64,000 bases of DNA from JAQBQB01 sp963757185 (GCA_963757185.1 CAVWQI010000002.1:620001-684000); one strand, 5' to 3'; numbered from the stretch's first letter, positions 52,901 to 61,484 are shown. A program made the numbers and translations. Notes: generated from the letters alone by a model not told the origin.

Positions 52901-55631
52901 ACCACATTCGTACTCGCAGGAGCTTCACGACCAGTTGATGACGATCGCAATGTCCGGCGAGGGAGGCGTCCTCGAGAAGCCGGGCGGCGTGTTCGTGCGA
53001 CGCGCCGACTCGTTGTCCACCGAGGAGACCGCTCTTCTCCGGGCGACCGCGCGGATTCACGTGCTCTGTGACGGAGTCGGTCTTGGCGAAATCATCGCCA
53101 CGAACATTGTGAGCTACGAAACGATCGCCCCGCCGTCGCCGGTCGCTGCGCCACCCCCGAAGTCCGGCGTCGCCGCGCCGGTGTTGGACGAGACCGACGC
53201 GTCGCCGGAGCCGGCGAACGGATACGGCGGGCTGACGGACGCGGGCAACTTCGAGGTCGACGTCGCGGGCGAGCGAGTGCCGCCGGCACCGTGGGCGAAC
53301 ATCGTCGCGAATCCGTCAATCGGATTCTGCGTCACGGAGCGAGGTGGAGGGTTCGCGTGGGCGGAGAACAGCTATTTCTTTCGGCTCACTCCCTGGTTCA
53401 ACGATCCGGTCTCCGACCCGTGCGGCGAGGTGATCTATCTCCGCGACGCGGACAGCGGCGTCGTGTGGACGCCGACACCGGGACCCGTGGCTGCTGTCGG
53501 CGACGCGCACCATTCGGCGGGATATCGAGTCGAACATTGCCCCGGCGTGACCCGCTTCTCTCACACGCGCGGTGACATCGTCACCGAGCTCGCGATGGGC
53601 GTTCCGGTGAGCGACGCGGTCAAGATCACCATTCTCCGAATCACGAATCGCGGCGCAACGACTCGCCGTCTCTCGCTCACGAGCTACGTCGACCTGGTGC
53701 TCGGCGCCGAGCAGGAGCAGGCCCGGTATCAGCTTCACACGCGGCACGATCCGGCAACTGGCGCGCTGTTCGCGCAGAACCTGTTTGCGCCCGACTTTAC
53801 GAGCCGCGTGGCGTTCTCGTGGATCAGTGAGCCTCTCACCGGCTACACAGCACGTCGCGACCACTTCATCGGTCGGAATGGCGACCTCGCCGCGCCCGAC
53901 GCGATGCGGGTGCAGGAGCTGTCGGGCGCCACCGGAGCGGGGTACGACCCGTGCGCGGCGTTGCGGTGCGACGTCGCGCTGGAGCCGAACGAGACGAAGG
54001 ACGTCGCGATCTTGCTCGGCGCGGCGCCGAGCGATCTGGATGCCCGCGCACTGATCGACCGATATGGAGCGCCGGCCTCCGCGACCAAGGCTATCGACGA
54101 AGCAACCAAGGGGTGGGACGAGAGGCTATCGGTGATTCGTGTCGACACACCGGAACCGGAGCTCGACACCCTCTTCAATCGATGGTCTTTGTACCAGGCG
54201 CTGTCGTGCCGAATGTGGGCGCGATCAGCGCTGTACCAGTCTGGCGGCGCATACGGGTTTCGAGACCAGTTGCAGGACAGCATGGCGTTCGTGTACGCCG
54301 AACCCGCCGTCACGCGCGCGCACCTCGTTCGGGCCGCCGGGCGCCAGTTCGTCGAGGGCGATGTGCAGCATTGGTGGCACGAGCCGTCGGGGCGAGGGGT
54401 GCGTACGCGCTTCTCGGACGATCTGGCGTGGTTGCCGTTCGTCGCCGATCACTACGTGCGGGTCACGGGCGACATCTCGGTGTGGGAAGAGCGCGCGCCG
54501 TATCTCTCCATGCGCGTCCTCGGCCCCGACGAACAGGAGGCCTACGATCTGCCGGCGCCGAGCCATGAAACGGGCTCGGTGTACGAACACTGCGTCCGCG
54601 CGATCGAGCGGGCCTGCACCGTCGGCGCGCACGGGCTTCCGCTCATCGGATCCGGTGATTGGAACGACGGGATGAACCGGGTCGGCGCTCAGGGGAAGGG
54701 GGAGAGCGTATGGCTTGCCTGGTTCCTGACGGCGACGCTCCGCCGGTTCGCCAGCCACGCAGAGATGCGCGGAGAGGTGGAACGCGCGGCGTGTTGGCGC
54801 ACGCGCGCCGACGGCTACGCCGCCGCGGCGGAGCGAACGGCGTGGGACGGCGCCTGGTATCTACGCGCGTACTACGACGATGGCGCAGCGCTCGGGACTT
54901 CCGGCGATCAGGAGTGTCGGATCGATGCGATTTCGCAGAGCTGGGCCGTTCTCTCCGGCGCGGCGGAGCCGTCGCGCGCGCGCGCCGCGATGCGCGCGGT
55001 GAACGAGCACCTGGTCCGCGATGATTTGCGTCTGATGTTGCTTCTCGCGCCTCCGTTCGACCGATCGGAGCGGGATCCCGGTTACATCAAGGGCTACCTA
55101 CCAGGAGTTCGCGAGAACGGAGCTCAATACACTCATGCGGCGCTCTGGACCGTCCTCGCCATGGCGAAGTTGGGCGACGGGACCCGCGCCGGCGAGCTTA
55201 TGAGAATGATCAACCCTCTGTCACGGGCGCGCACTCCGGCCGACGTCGGAACGTACATGGTCGAGCCGTACGTCGTGGCCGGCGACGTGTATGCCGCGGC
55301 TGGGCACGAGGGGCGGGGCGGCTGGACATGGTACACGGGTGCCGCGAGCTGGACGTACCGAGTGGCGTTGGAAGGGATGTTGGGTTTCGAAAAGCTCGGC
55401 GACCGTTTTCGCGTGGATCCGTGCATCCCGGCCGCTTGGCCGGGCTTCACGCTCGACTATCGCCACGGTACGAGCTCGTACCACATCGACGTGCGCAACC
55501 CCGACGGCGTGTCACAGGGCGTGGCGGCCGTGACTCTCGATGGAGCGGCGGTGCGCGACCGTTGGGTCACTCTGATCGACGACGGCCTGAGGCATGTGGT
55601 GTCGGTCGTTCTCGGAGCCGAGGCCACGTGA
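46974..55631 (+). CDS. ndvB: Cyclic beta-1,2-glucan synthase (NdvB type)
   Basis: Up to 2885 residues (a TTG at 46974 opens the frame; ATG 47094 is a plausible alternative). N-terminal domain about 1-420; membrane helices near 435-500. GT84 transferase about 520-830 with VVVPLLL, ITLDADTVLPRSGG, GRGYGILQPR-type region, SHDLLEG and the closing TRRMHRWIRGDWQ. Further helices near 860-905 and 985-1030. Glycoamylase-like domain about 1075-1540 (FFNWYSLENLRVLDPPYVSTVDSGN). Two GH94 supersandwich domains (about 1590-1870, 2105-2370) and a GH94 catalytic domain with the Asp in GSGDWNDGMNRVG (about 2561). It should polymerise glucose from UDP-glucose and cyclise by phosphorolysis, releasing periplasmic glucans. 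Typical length is about 2800, so it is complete. Confidence 0.93.
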   Translation: MRAGLLCVVPFERETGIEPRTTHDPHGVSATAADAADRRPMKGALFGAARLASHARKLARRHVTVPPPRPRWINRRDRGPLLSRLEATGKVLIAARDTLAEASAAGADVGPAGAWLLDNFFIVLEQIPEIRATLPAAYYRELPKLAGDGPRAGFPRIYDVVVELIAHTDGRLDEGSVSRMIAEYQRVTPLTLGELWAIPAMLRMGYLESVRRMALRAARDVADRASADEWVSRLLAATLSGDVTSGLSAFVHRGPDLTPAFLTRFLQQIRSRRSDFTPLLWLEQWVAEDVMSVEDAAQRSVQELALTQLVMANSIASLRLVTSIDWMGFVEAASVTEAALREDPAGTYAAMTRATRDRYRHAVERIAKGTNLDEPSVAQAAVQASGDAAATDENPRARHVGYHLVGDGRQPFERACGFRADAATRLREKVLQHPARSYFGGAAIAVGLAIAALVTPLRFAAPGERSFGWLVVAVLLVLLPAADAAVAIVHQLVNLFVPASRLPRLDYERAVPEADRTAVVVPLLLGSVDAVAGAISHLEVQYLANRDPQIRFALLSDLLDSPTQHAAGDEAIVEAAVVGIRALNAEYGNRNGDGAGGGATPNDSPFYLLHRPRRWNAADDVWMGWERKRGKLVEFNEFIRGSADDAFEVAEGDLPWLRGVRYVITLDADTVLPRSGGAALIGTIAHPLNRAEYDPVLGRVVRGYGILQPRVSVSLASASESRFAAIYAGHPGLDPYTTAVSDVYQDLFGEGTFTGKGIYDVDVFRRATEGRFPDNTLLSHDLLEGTFARAGLVTDVEVFDDYPTRYLTSTRRMHRWIRGDWQLLRWLTAHVPAAPGSNRDPLSSLSRWKIADNMRRSATPLAQFSWLVAGLLFLPGSPAAWVAVAFAAFAAPWIVPLVFAAIRPPREEAWRPYYGALAQDARRALQQIGLAIVLLPDQTLLSADAIVRTIARVLGSGRRMLEWQTASHTEQTTANSRSSVWRRMWPAVLLGAATLALVAWRGLLDPVRGGLWWTFAGAWAALAVAWLLAPEMAIALSGPLTRRDLVLDGDERLAALRYASRHWRYFERFVTADTHWLAPDNFQESPIPVVASRTSPTNVGLQLLATASACDLGFLTRGEMAERLERAFDSLDQMPRVQGHFFNWYSLENLRVLDPPYVSTVDSGNLAGHLVALAEGCMSIAGAPVDDGRIWAAIEAEGVRHPESGGAWVGERLLAYQSAILELRRRNQGSAADSSATATTLWARQRLEAAAGELAQFELDPEGDTTASLRTVAATSPAAAALVARLDALARRAREMAAAMDFRLVYDAQRRLFAIGYDARSGRLDDSLYDLLASESRLASFIAISKGDADVEHWFRLGRSLTVTDGAAALVSWSGTMFEYLMPLLVMPPRPFSLLDQTCHSAVTRQMAYAQTRGVPWGISESAYNVRDRHDTYQYRAFGVPDLALKRGLASDLVVAPYATALALAVEAHEALRNLAELERRGALGTYGFYDALDYTRLDPDERVATVRTFMAHHVGMSLVALDNALSVGEAEAEGIWQRRFMADASVRATALLLDERVPRLYVPRPPQTDAPVSASEAAAPVRIAIHEVDTPHTKEPHVALLGGPSYGVLLTNSGSGHSRAKGIDVLRWRADATQDDTGQWIYIKDLTSGALWSAAYQPVRAEPSRYRATFSADRVIFARRDGPVETRTEVVVVASEQAEVRRVTLTNRSSVVRELELTSYGEVALCPPGADRAHPAFQKLFVETEWVPSAALLASRRPRAAGETWPWCVHVVASGGGGERIGDVTCETDRARFLGRGRNVHTPRALDDGVELSGRVGAVLDPIVALRVRLRVEPGRSATVAFTTAVAPTREAALHVADRYRDVAASERASSLARTEAEVEVRDLDIEPADLALYQELAGALVFPHEALRAPAGERAAVKLGQQALWAQGISGDWPIVLATIRAVAGVTSVRQLLAAHRYWRTKGIQSDLVILNAKPHSYSQELHDQLMTIAMSGEGGVLEKPGGVFVRRADSLSTEETALLRATARIHVLCDGVGLGEIIATNIVSYETIAPPSPVAAPPPKSGVAAPVLDETDASPEPANGYGGLTDAGNFEVDVAGERVPPAPWANIVANPSIGFCVTERGGGFAWAENSYFFRLTPWFNDPVSDPCGEVIYLRDADSGVVWTPTPGPVAAVGDAHHSAGYRVEHCPGVTRFSHTRGDIVTELAMGVPVSDAVKITILRITNRGATTRRLSLTSYVDLVLGAEQEQARYQLHTRHDPATGALFAQNLFAPDFTSRVAFSWISEPLTGYTARRDHFIGRNGDLAAPDAMRVQELSGATGAGYDPCAALRCDVALEPNETKDVAILLGAAPSDLDARALIDRYGAPASATKAIDEATKGWDERLSVIRVDTPEPELDTLFNRWSLYQALSCRMWARSALYQSGGAYGFRDQLQDSMAFVYAEPAVTRAHLVRAAGRQFVEGDVQHWWHEPSGRGVRTRFSDDLAWLPFVADHYVRVTGDISVWEERAPYLSMRVLGPDEQEAYDLPAPSHETGSVYEHCVRAIERACTVGAHGLPLIGSGDWNDGMNRVGAQGKGESVWLAWFLTATLRRFASHAEMRGEVERAACWRTRADGYAAAAERTAWDGAWYLRAYYDDGAALGTSGDQECRIDAISQSWAVLSGAAEPSRARAAMRAVNEHLVRDDLRLMLLLAPPFDRSERDPGYIKGYLPGVRENGAQYTHAALWTVLAMAKLGDGTRAGELMRMINPLSRARTPADVGTYMVEPYVVAGDVYAAAGHEGRGGWTWYTGAASWTYRVALEGMLGFEKLGDRFRVDPCIPAAWPGFTLDYRHGTSSYHIDVRNPDGVSQGVAAVTLDGAAVRDRWVTLIDDGLRHVVSVVLGAEAT

Positions 55632-55660
55632 GCCTGCCTGTCGCTCTTTGCGCCATGTTC

Positions 55661-56515
55661 TCATCGCACGCCGTGCATCGCGTACCACGCGCGCACACGC
55701 TCGAACATGAGCGCATTGGAACGCGGCGCCAGGTGGCCGCCGTCGTACACGTATAGAGCGTTTTCCACGCCGTGTTGCCGCAGGACATTTGCCAAACGCT
55801 CATCCCACGACAGGGGAACGGTCTCGTCCGCCGAGCCGTGATGCAGTTGATATGGCACGGTGATCCGAGCCGCCTCTTCGATGGTGGGTGCCGGCACGAT
55901 GCGGGATTGTGGAGGGCGAACACCGCCGCCGGTGTGCGAGGCCACCTGCACGTCGCCGGGAAACTCGGCAAGCCAGGCGACTTGTAGGTAGGCGCCCAGG
56001 CTGTGCCCATGTGCGGCGACGTGACTGTTGTCGACGTATGGAAGGCGGCGAAGCAGATCCCGCGTCATGTGCGCACGCATGACGTTCGCGCGCGACGCCC
56101 CGGTTTCGGATGGGTTGCCTGGCGCGCCGCGTGGAACGTCGACCGCATGTGTGTAGTCGACGGCGATGCACACGAAGCCCCACGTGACCATCGTCCGGCC
56201 GACCTCGTTCGCGATAAACCGCGCGTTTCCGCCGGAACCGTGGCTCAGGATCACGGCCGGAAACGGACCGGGTCCATTTGGAACGAGAAGTACTCCCGTC
56301 AACTCATATCGAACGCCGTCGACGGAGCCGCGAAAGGACCACGGGGTGCCCGACGATTGGCGGGGGTCGCCGGAAATCACGAACGCGCCCGAATCCGGGA
56401 TCGACGTGACAGCGGCTGACGGCGCCGCGCTCCCGCCGTGCGACTGCGAAGCACACGCCAGGACTGCGAGTGCGGCCGCGACGCGGAGCGAACGCCTGAG
56501 CGTCAACAGTAGCAT
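55661..56515 (-). CDS. Secreted alpha/beta hydrolase
   Basis: 284 residues with lipoprotein-type signal (VLACAS, Cys near 21). Nucleophile Ser172 in AAHGHSLGAY, acid Asp230 in HHGSADETVP and His261 in YDGGHLAP complete a triad; oxyanion block LSHGSGGNARF. The family is prolyl-oligopeptidase/dienelactone-hydrolase-like. Substrate unknown. Convergent with the NdvB gene. Confidence 0.85.
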   Translation of the reverse strand: MLLLTLRRSLRVAAALAVLACASQSHGGSAAPSAAVTSIPDSGAFVISGDPRQSSGTPWSFRGSVDGVRYELTGVLLVPNGPGPFPAVILSHGSGGNARFIANEVGRTMVTWGFVCIAVDYTHAVDVPRGAPGNPSETGASRANVMRAHMTRDLLRRLPYVDNSHVAAHGHSLGAYLQVAWLAEFPGDVQVASHTGGGVRPPQSRIVPAPTIEEAARITVPYQLHHGSADETVPLSWDERLANVLRQHGVENALYVYDGGHLAPRSNALMFERVRAWYAMHGVR

Positions 56516-56626
56516 TACCTGATGCTATTGAGGCCGCACTTGGGACGCCACGTCACGGCTTCGGCGCCGTTCGATTCTCGATCGAGACGGCGAAGGAGTG
56601 CCGGCTGGCGGTCGACGTCTCCCTTT

Positions 56627-56945
56627 TCAGCCGCGCGGTCGGACGCCGAGCTCGGCGTCGAGCTCGCGCACGGCCGCGTCGTAGTACGGATCCCGGACGG
56701 GGGTCGGCGCGGACAACTCTCGAATGGGTGCGGGCGGCGACGCTGCGTGACGGCGCGAGCACCGCGCGCGCAAGCCGGAACAGTCCGTACCCGATGGCGC
56801 CGACGATTGCGAGCTTGAGGGCGATGACGGCGAAGGCGATCAGAGTGCCGACGAGGCCGGCGGTCAGCGCCAACGCCAGGAACGCGACCGGGATCGCGAT
56901 CGCGAGACCGATGATGACCTTGAGCAGTGTCCACAGTACACGCAT
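56627..56945 (-). pseudogene. Small two-helix membrane protein, frameshifted
   Basis: Starts MRVLWTLLKVIIGLAIAIPVAFLALALTAGLVGTLIAFAVIALKLAIVGAIGYGLFRLAR, two long hydrophobic segments. Relatives end in a conserved tail of the type DPYYDAAVRELDAEL; here that tail (VRDPYYDAAVRELDAELGVRPRG stop at 56627) is in a different frame, joined near 56735. Length is 3n+1, so one extra base. Function unknown. Confidence 0.6.
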
Positions 56946-57152
56946 GGGACGCCTCCGAGTGGCATGGCGTGAGGGTGGCGCCGCTCCATCGAGTCTAGGA
57001 GCCCGTCGCCCTCGGGCCACACTACGGAAGCAAAGTCCGCGAGGTTCCAGACACCTCGTTTTGCTGGCAATTTGTTGAACTGGCTCGCAGGTTAGTCGGG
57101 GCTTGGGCCGCGGAAACACACTCTCTCACCACCACCCGTCCTCGGAGGTTCT

Positions 57153-57539
57153 ATGAGGCGAGTCACCGGCATTGGCGGCATCTTCTTCAAAGCCAAAGAC
57201 GCGAAGGCGCTACAGGCCTGGTATAAACAGCACCTCGGAATCGACGTCCAAGATTGGGGTGGCGCGGCTTTCACCTGGACCGACGGTGAGGGTAAGCCGC
57301 TCGCCGGAACAACCGCCTGGTCCATCGCTCCGGCGCAAAGCGGTCAGTTTGCGCCCAGCAGCGCGACCTTCATGGTCAATTACCGGGTGGAGGATCTCCA
57401 CGCCCTCGTGAAAGTTTTGCGCGAAGAAGGCTGCAACGTTCTCGAGAAGATCGACGATTCCGAGTATGGCAAGTTTGCTTGGGTCATCGATCCGGAGGGA
57501 AACAAGGTAGAACTTTGGCAACCGCTCGACGGCCAATGA
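57153..57539 (+). CDS. VOC (glyoxalase-fold) family protein
   Basis: 128 residues: RRVTGIGGIFFKAKDAKALQAWYKQHLGIDVQDWGG, then YRVEDLHALVKVLREEGCNVLEKIDDSEYGKFAWVIDPEGNKVELWQP. Two betaalphabetabetabeta modules and the terminal Glu (KVELWQP) are as in VOC proteins. It lies 46 bases upstream of the Rph-like gene and could be co-transcribed, although a functional link is not established. Confidence 0.88.
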   Translation: MRRVTGIGGIFFKAKDAKALQAWYKQHLGIDVQDWGGAAFTWTDGEGKPLAGTTAWSIAPAQSGQFAPSSATFMVNYRVEDLHALVKVLREEGCNVLEKIDDSEYGKFAWVIDPEGNKVELWQPLDGQ

Positions 57540-57584
57540 CCAGGGCGATCGACACTCCGCAGAGAACGTAAAGAGAGGAAGCGG

Positions 57585-60119
57585 ATGGCGCGTTACGTGT
57601 TGCGCCTCCAGGAAATCGACCAGACGCAGGTCGAGCTCGTTGGCGGCAAGGGCGCGCACCTGGGAGAGCTCTCACGGATCGACGACGTCCGTGTGCCGGC
57701 CGGCTTTTGCGTGACGACGGAGGCATTCCAGCGGATCATCGCGGAATCGCCGTCGATCCCACTGATCCATGACCGGCTCGATCGGCTGTCGCTCCTGAAG
57801 CCCGACGACCGAGACGCGATCCGCGCGCTCAGCTCAGAGATGCGCGCCATTGTCGAAGGGATCGTGATCCCCGGCGATCTCGAGGCGGCGATCACGCAGT
57901 CGGTCGCGCCGCTCGGCGAGCAGGCCGCCTACGCCGTCCGATCCAGCGCGACGGCGGAGGACTCGCCAACCGCCTCCTTCGCGGGTCAGCACGACACGTA
58001 TCTGAACGTCGTCGGCGCGGCGGCGATCCTCGAGCACGTCAAACGGTGCTGGGCCTCGCTGTTCACCGAACGGGCCGTGACTTATCGGCTGCGGAACGGC
58101 GTTGATCATCGGAAGGTCCGCATGGCCGTGGTCGTGCAGCGGATGGTCTTCCCGCAAGCTTCCGGCATCCTGTTCACCGCGGATCCGATCACGGGCAACC
58201 GAAAGATCGTCTCGGTGGATGCGGTCTTCGGCCTCGGCGAGGCGCTGGTGTCCGGCATGGTGAACCCGGACGCCTACAAGGTTCGCGATGGCAAGGTCGT
58301 CACCAAGACGGTCGGCGCCAAACCGGCGCTGACGGAGCGCAAAGTCGTCCGCCTCGCGGAGCTGGGGCGGCGGATCGAAGCGCACTTCGGCCGCCCCCAG
58401 GATATCGAATGGTGCCTGGTCGATGAGGATTTTCAGATCGTCCAGAGCCGCCCGATCACCACGCTGTTTCCGATACCGGCGGCCGGCGACCAAGAAAACC
58501 ACGTCTACGTCTCCGTCGGTCATCAGCAGATGATGACCGACCCGATGAAGCCCCTCGGGCTCTCGATGTGGCAGCTGACCACCGCGCGGCCCATGAAGGA
58601 GGCCGGCGGACGGCTGTTCGTAGACGTCACACAGGGGCTCGCGTCGCCGGCAAGCCGCGCGGGCCTGCTAGCGGTCATGGGGAAAGGCGATCCGCTGATC
58701 GGAGACGCTCTCAAGACCCTCCTCGATCGCGGCGACTTCATTCCATCGCTCGCGGACGGAACGCCACCCTTCTCGTTCGCCGGCGGCGGGCCTCCCGCCT
58801 CGATCGAAACTGATCCGTCCATCGTCGCTGAACTGATCGGGCGCAGCGAGGCTGCCCTCGCCGCGTTGAAGCGCGACATCGGGACGAAATCCGGAACCGC
58901 GCTGCTCGACTTCATCTACACCCACATCCAGGAGTCGAAGCGGATCCTGTTCGATGCCACCAGCATGCAGGTGATCATGGCGGGAATGGAGGCTTATTGG
59001 TGGCTCAACGACCAAATGGATGCGTGGCTGGGGGAGAAGAACGCGGGCGACACGTTGGCGCAGTCGGTCCCAAACAACGTCACGTCGGAGATGGGGCTGG
59101 CGCTCCTGGACGTCGCGGACGTGATCCGCCCGCATCCCGACGTGGTAGCCTTTCTCCAGCGGGTCGAGGATGATGGTTTCTTAAACCAGCTGCCCGAGAT
59201 CGCGGGCGGCCGGTCGGCGCGAGACGCCATCCAAGGCTGGCTCGACAAGTACGGCATGCGCGGCGTCGGTGAGATCGACATCACGCGCCCGCGTTGGAGC
59301 GAACGACCCACAATGCTCGTGCCGATGATCCTTGGCAACGTCAGGAACTTCGCGCCGGGCGCCGGCGAGCGGCGGTTCGAGCAAGGACGGCAGGCGGCGT
59401 CGAAAAAGGAGCACGAGGTTCTGGAACGTTTGCGGGCCTTGCCCGACGGCGAGCGCAAGGCGCAGGAGACCAAGCGCATGATCGACCGGGTCCGCACCTT
59501 CGCCGGATATCGGGAGTATCCGAAGTACGGCAAGGTCAGTCGCGACTTCGTTTATAAGCAAGCGTTGATGGAAGAAGCCGAGCGACTCGTGCGGGCCGGG
59601 CTGCTTCGTGAGAGGGAAGACATCTTCTATCTCAGGTTCGAGGAATTCCAGGATGTCGTGCGCACGAATCGAGTGGATTACCAACTCATTCGCCAGCGCA
59701 AGGACGCGTTCAAGTCGTATCAGGCGCTCACGCCACCCCGAGTGCTGACGTCCGATGGCGAGGCGATCGCCGGCTCGTATCGTCGCAACGATTTGCCGGT
59801 GGAGGCGCTGGTCGGCTTGCCGGTTTCCGCCGGCACCGTCGAGGGTCGCGCGCGTGTAGTTCTGGACATGGCGGAGGCCGATCTCGAAACGGGCGACATT
59901 CTGGTCACCGCCTACACGGACCCGAGCTGGACGCCGCTTTTCGTCGCGATCAAGGGTTTGGTGACGGAGGTTGGGGGCCTGATGACCCACGGCGCGGTGA
60001 TCGCACGGGAGTACGGCTTGCCGGCCGTCGTGGGGGTGGAGCATGCCACGCGGCTGATCCGCGATGGCCAGCGGATCCGCGTGCACGGAACGGACGGGTA
60101 CGTCGAGATCCTGCCTTAG
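57585..60119 (+). CDS. rph: Rifamycin-inactivating phosphotransferase (Rph-like)
   Basis: 844 residues. ATP-grasp domain about 1-305: LVGGKGAHLGEL, YAVRSSATAEDSPTASFAGQHDTYLNV, VVQRMVFPQASGILFTADPITGNRK, DIEWCLVDEDFQIVQSRPITTLFP. A large central helical region about 320-730 corresponds to the rifampicin-binding domain. The swivelling His domain ends the protein: GRARVVLDMAEADLETGDILVTAYTDPSWTPLF and TEVGGLMTHGAVIAREYGLPAVVGV, with His802 the phosphocarrier. Layout differs from PEP synthase, which continues with a TIM barrel absent here, and matches Rph. Expected to transfer beta-phosphate of ATP to rifamycin. Function is inferred, not tested. Confidence 0.87.
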   Translation: MARYVLRLQEIDQTQVELVGGKGAHLGELSRIDDVRVPAGFCVTTEAFQRIIAESPSIPLIHDRLDRLSLLKPDDRDAIRALSSEMRAIVEGIVIPGDLEAAITQSVAPLGEQAAYAVRSSATAEDSPTASFAGQHDTYLNVVGAAAILEHVKRCWASLFTERAVTYRLRNGVDHRKVRMAVVVQRMVFPQASGILFTADPITGNRKIVSVDAVFGLGEALVSGMVNPDAYKVRDGKVVTKTVGAKPALTERKVVRLAELGRRIEAHFGRPQDIEWCLVDEDFQIVQSRPITTLFPIPAAGDQENHVYVSVGHQQMMTDPMKPLGLSMWQLTTARPMKEAGGRLFVDVTQGLASPASRAGLLAVMGKGDPLIGDALKTLLDRGDFIPSLADGTPPFSFAGGGPPASIETDPSIVAELIGRSEAALAALKRDIGTKSGTALLDFIYTHIQESKRILFDATSMQVIMAGMEAYWWLNDQMDAWLGEKNAGDTLAQSVPNNVTSEMGLALLDVADVIRPHPDVVAFLQRVEDDGFLNQLPEIAGGRSARDAIQGWLDKYGMRGVGEIDITRPRWSERPTMLVPMILGNVRNFAPGAGERRFEQGRQAASKKEHEVLERLRALPDGERKAQETKRMIDRVRTFAGYREYPKYGKVSRDFVYKQALMEEAERLVRAGLLREREDIFYLRFEEFQDVVRTNRVDYQLIRQRKDAFKSYQALTPPRVLTSDGEAIAGSYRRNDLPVEALVGLPVSAGTVEGRARVVLDMAEADLETGDILVTAYTDPSWTPLFVAIKGLVTEVGGLMTHGAVIAREYGLPAVVGVEHATRLIRDGQRIRVHGTDGYVEILP

Positions 60120-60126
60120 ACTGTCC

Positions 60127-60612
60127 TCACCGCGACGTCATTGGCGAGGCCACGAACTCGGATCGTGGAGGCGTAACTGGGTGAACGTCGCTCACGCGAA
60201 AAGAGATCTCGTCGTCGGCGATCTGTGCCTCTCCGTCATAATCGATTTCGGTCGGGAAGCCCTTCACGGCGTCGTACTCCGCGCGAATCATTTGGGCGTG
60301 ACCGTCGATCGCGTTCTGGACGAAGGTGAACAGGTCTTCGACTGTCGCACCCAATTGCCGGTCGACCGCCTCACCGGTCTGAAGATCGAGCACGCCGGCG
60401 ACCGTGTCGCTCAGCACGAAAACGTAGAGCGGATGGACGTTCGCGCAGAAGCAGCTGCGCTGGATGGTGAACGCGTACGTGTGGAGACTTTGTGCCCGCC
60501 ACAGTTGGTGCGCCGCGTCGAGGTCGGTGGGCTGATGTCCCGGGGCGGTGGCGTCGCTGCACGAAATGGCGACGGCGAGCGATGCGAGGCCGGCAAAGCG
60601 AAGTGGGTTCAT
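60127..60612 (-). CDS. DUF6174 lipoprotein
   Basis: 161 residues with lipobox region ISCSD. Body LWRAQSLHTYAFTIQRSCFCANVHPLYVFVLSDTVAGVLD is the DUF6174 hallmark (RSCFC Cys pair), followed by ATVEDLFTFVQNAIDGHAQMIRAEYDAVKGFPTEIDYDGEAQIADDEISFRV. Function unknown. Converges with rph, 7 bases apart. Confidence 0.85.
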   Translation of the reverse strand: MNPLRFAGLASLAVAISCSDATAPGHQPTDLDAAHQLWRAQSLHTYAFTIQRSCFCANVHPLYVFVLSDTVAGVLDLQTGEAVDRQLGATVEDLFTFVQNAIDGHAQMIRAEYDAVKGFPTEIDYDGEAQIADDEISFRVSDVHPVTPPRSEFVASPMTSR

Positions 60613-60657
60613 GTGAGCATAACCGGCGCCCCCGCGCGAGCGTCACCCTGGTCTACT

Positions 60658-60758
60658 ACCTAACGAATTTGAAACTGACGAACGATATGCGGAATATTGT
60701 GCGGACGGCCGCCGGACATTTTATTTGAGTCGATCGTGGCTGAGCTCACGCGTTAGCC
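60658..60758 (+). repeat. Solitary attC-like site 12
   Basis: 101 bp. ACCTAAC at the left and GTTAGCC at the right, with left arm GAATTTGAAACTGACGAACG, centre GCGGACGGCCGCCGGAC and TTTTATTTGAGTCGATCGTGG, right arm GCTGAGCTCACGC. Aligns along its length with array sites 1 and 3 though more diverged. Confidence 0.75.
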
Positions 60759-60773
60759 AACCAACCAACACCC

Positions 60774-61484
60774 GTGACAGATACAGACCCGCGCATCGGC
60801 TTCGCCGACTGGCTGCATTCTGAACTGGTGCGCCGGTTCGCGAATGAAACTGAACCTTGGGCGCTCGAGCGCGTCGAGCGCGTTCAGCGTCGACTGAATG
60901 ACGCGAGGCCCGGACGGCCCGCGTTGGACACGACGATTCTCTGGATCGCGCTTCCGCTGGCCTTCACCTTCCCCGGAAACCACGTCTACATCTCACGAAG
61001 CCTTCTCGAGCGGCTCCCTTCCGACGACACCGCGGCGTTCGTGCTGGCCCACGAAGCGGCGCATCACGACCTGGGTCACCTGGCGTTGTACGGCGCTTGG
61101 TCCCAATGGTTGCCACGCAACCAAGCGGCGAGCTATGTCGCGGCCATGCTCGGCGTGATTGAACATCATACGTACGGCCCCGAACGCGAGCAGGCCGCCG
61201 ACGACTATGCTGTGGATCTCGTGGTCAAAGCCGGCTTCGACGGACAACTGGCCGTGCAGGCGCTAGCCATCCTCGAAAACCTCGCGCTCGACCGCGGCGA
61301 TGTGGGTGGCGTGTTCGGGCCGGAGAACTTGCTCGACCCCACTGATCCGGACAGGAATTCGACCGGGTTTCACGTTCAGCGGTGGTTATGGACGCACATG
61401 CATGGGTATCTCCCGCTCCATGAGCGTGTGGCAAACGCACGGAACCGAGCGCACGCCGTTAAGACTCGCGGCGCAGTCGCCTGA
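60774..61484 (+). CDS. M48-like metallopeptidase in a lone cassette
   Basis: 236 residues from GTG 60774, 15 bases after the attC R' box. Zinc motif HEAAHHDLGH (His93, Glu94, His97) and third ligand region PEREQAADDYAVDLVVKAGFD as in M48 peptidases, with PGNHVYISRSLLERLPSDDTAAFVLAH upstream. No signal peptide or clear membrane helix, so it is a soluble M48 relative. The gene ends in an attC-like left arm, so it occupies a one-gene cassette. Confidence 0.82.
   Translation: MTDTDPRIGFADWLHSELVRRFANETEPWALERVERVQRRLNDARPGRPALDTTILWIALPLAFTFPGNHVYISRSLLERLPSDDTAAFVLAHEAAHHDLGHLALYGAWSQWLPRNQAASYVAAMLGVIEHHTYGPEREQAADDYAVDLVVKAGFDGQLAVQALAILENLALDRGDVGGVFGPENLLDPTDPDRNSTGFHVQRWLWTHMHGYLPLHERVANARNRAHAVKTRGAVA

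Noticed and set aside
51087..53060. 657-codon minus-strand frame inside the NdvB gene
   Set aside because: Shadow frame; the plus-strand protein is unambiguous.
57050..57152. Rifampicin-associated promoter element upstream of the VOC-rph unit
   Set aside because: No 19-bp inverted repeat of the known type is present.
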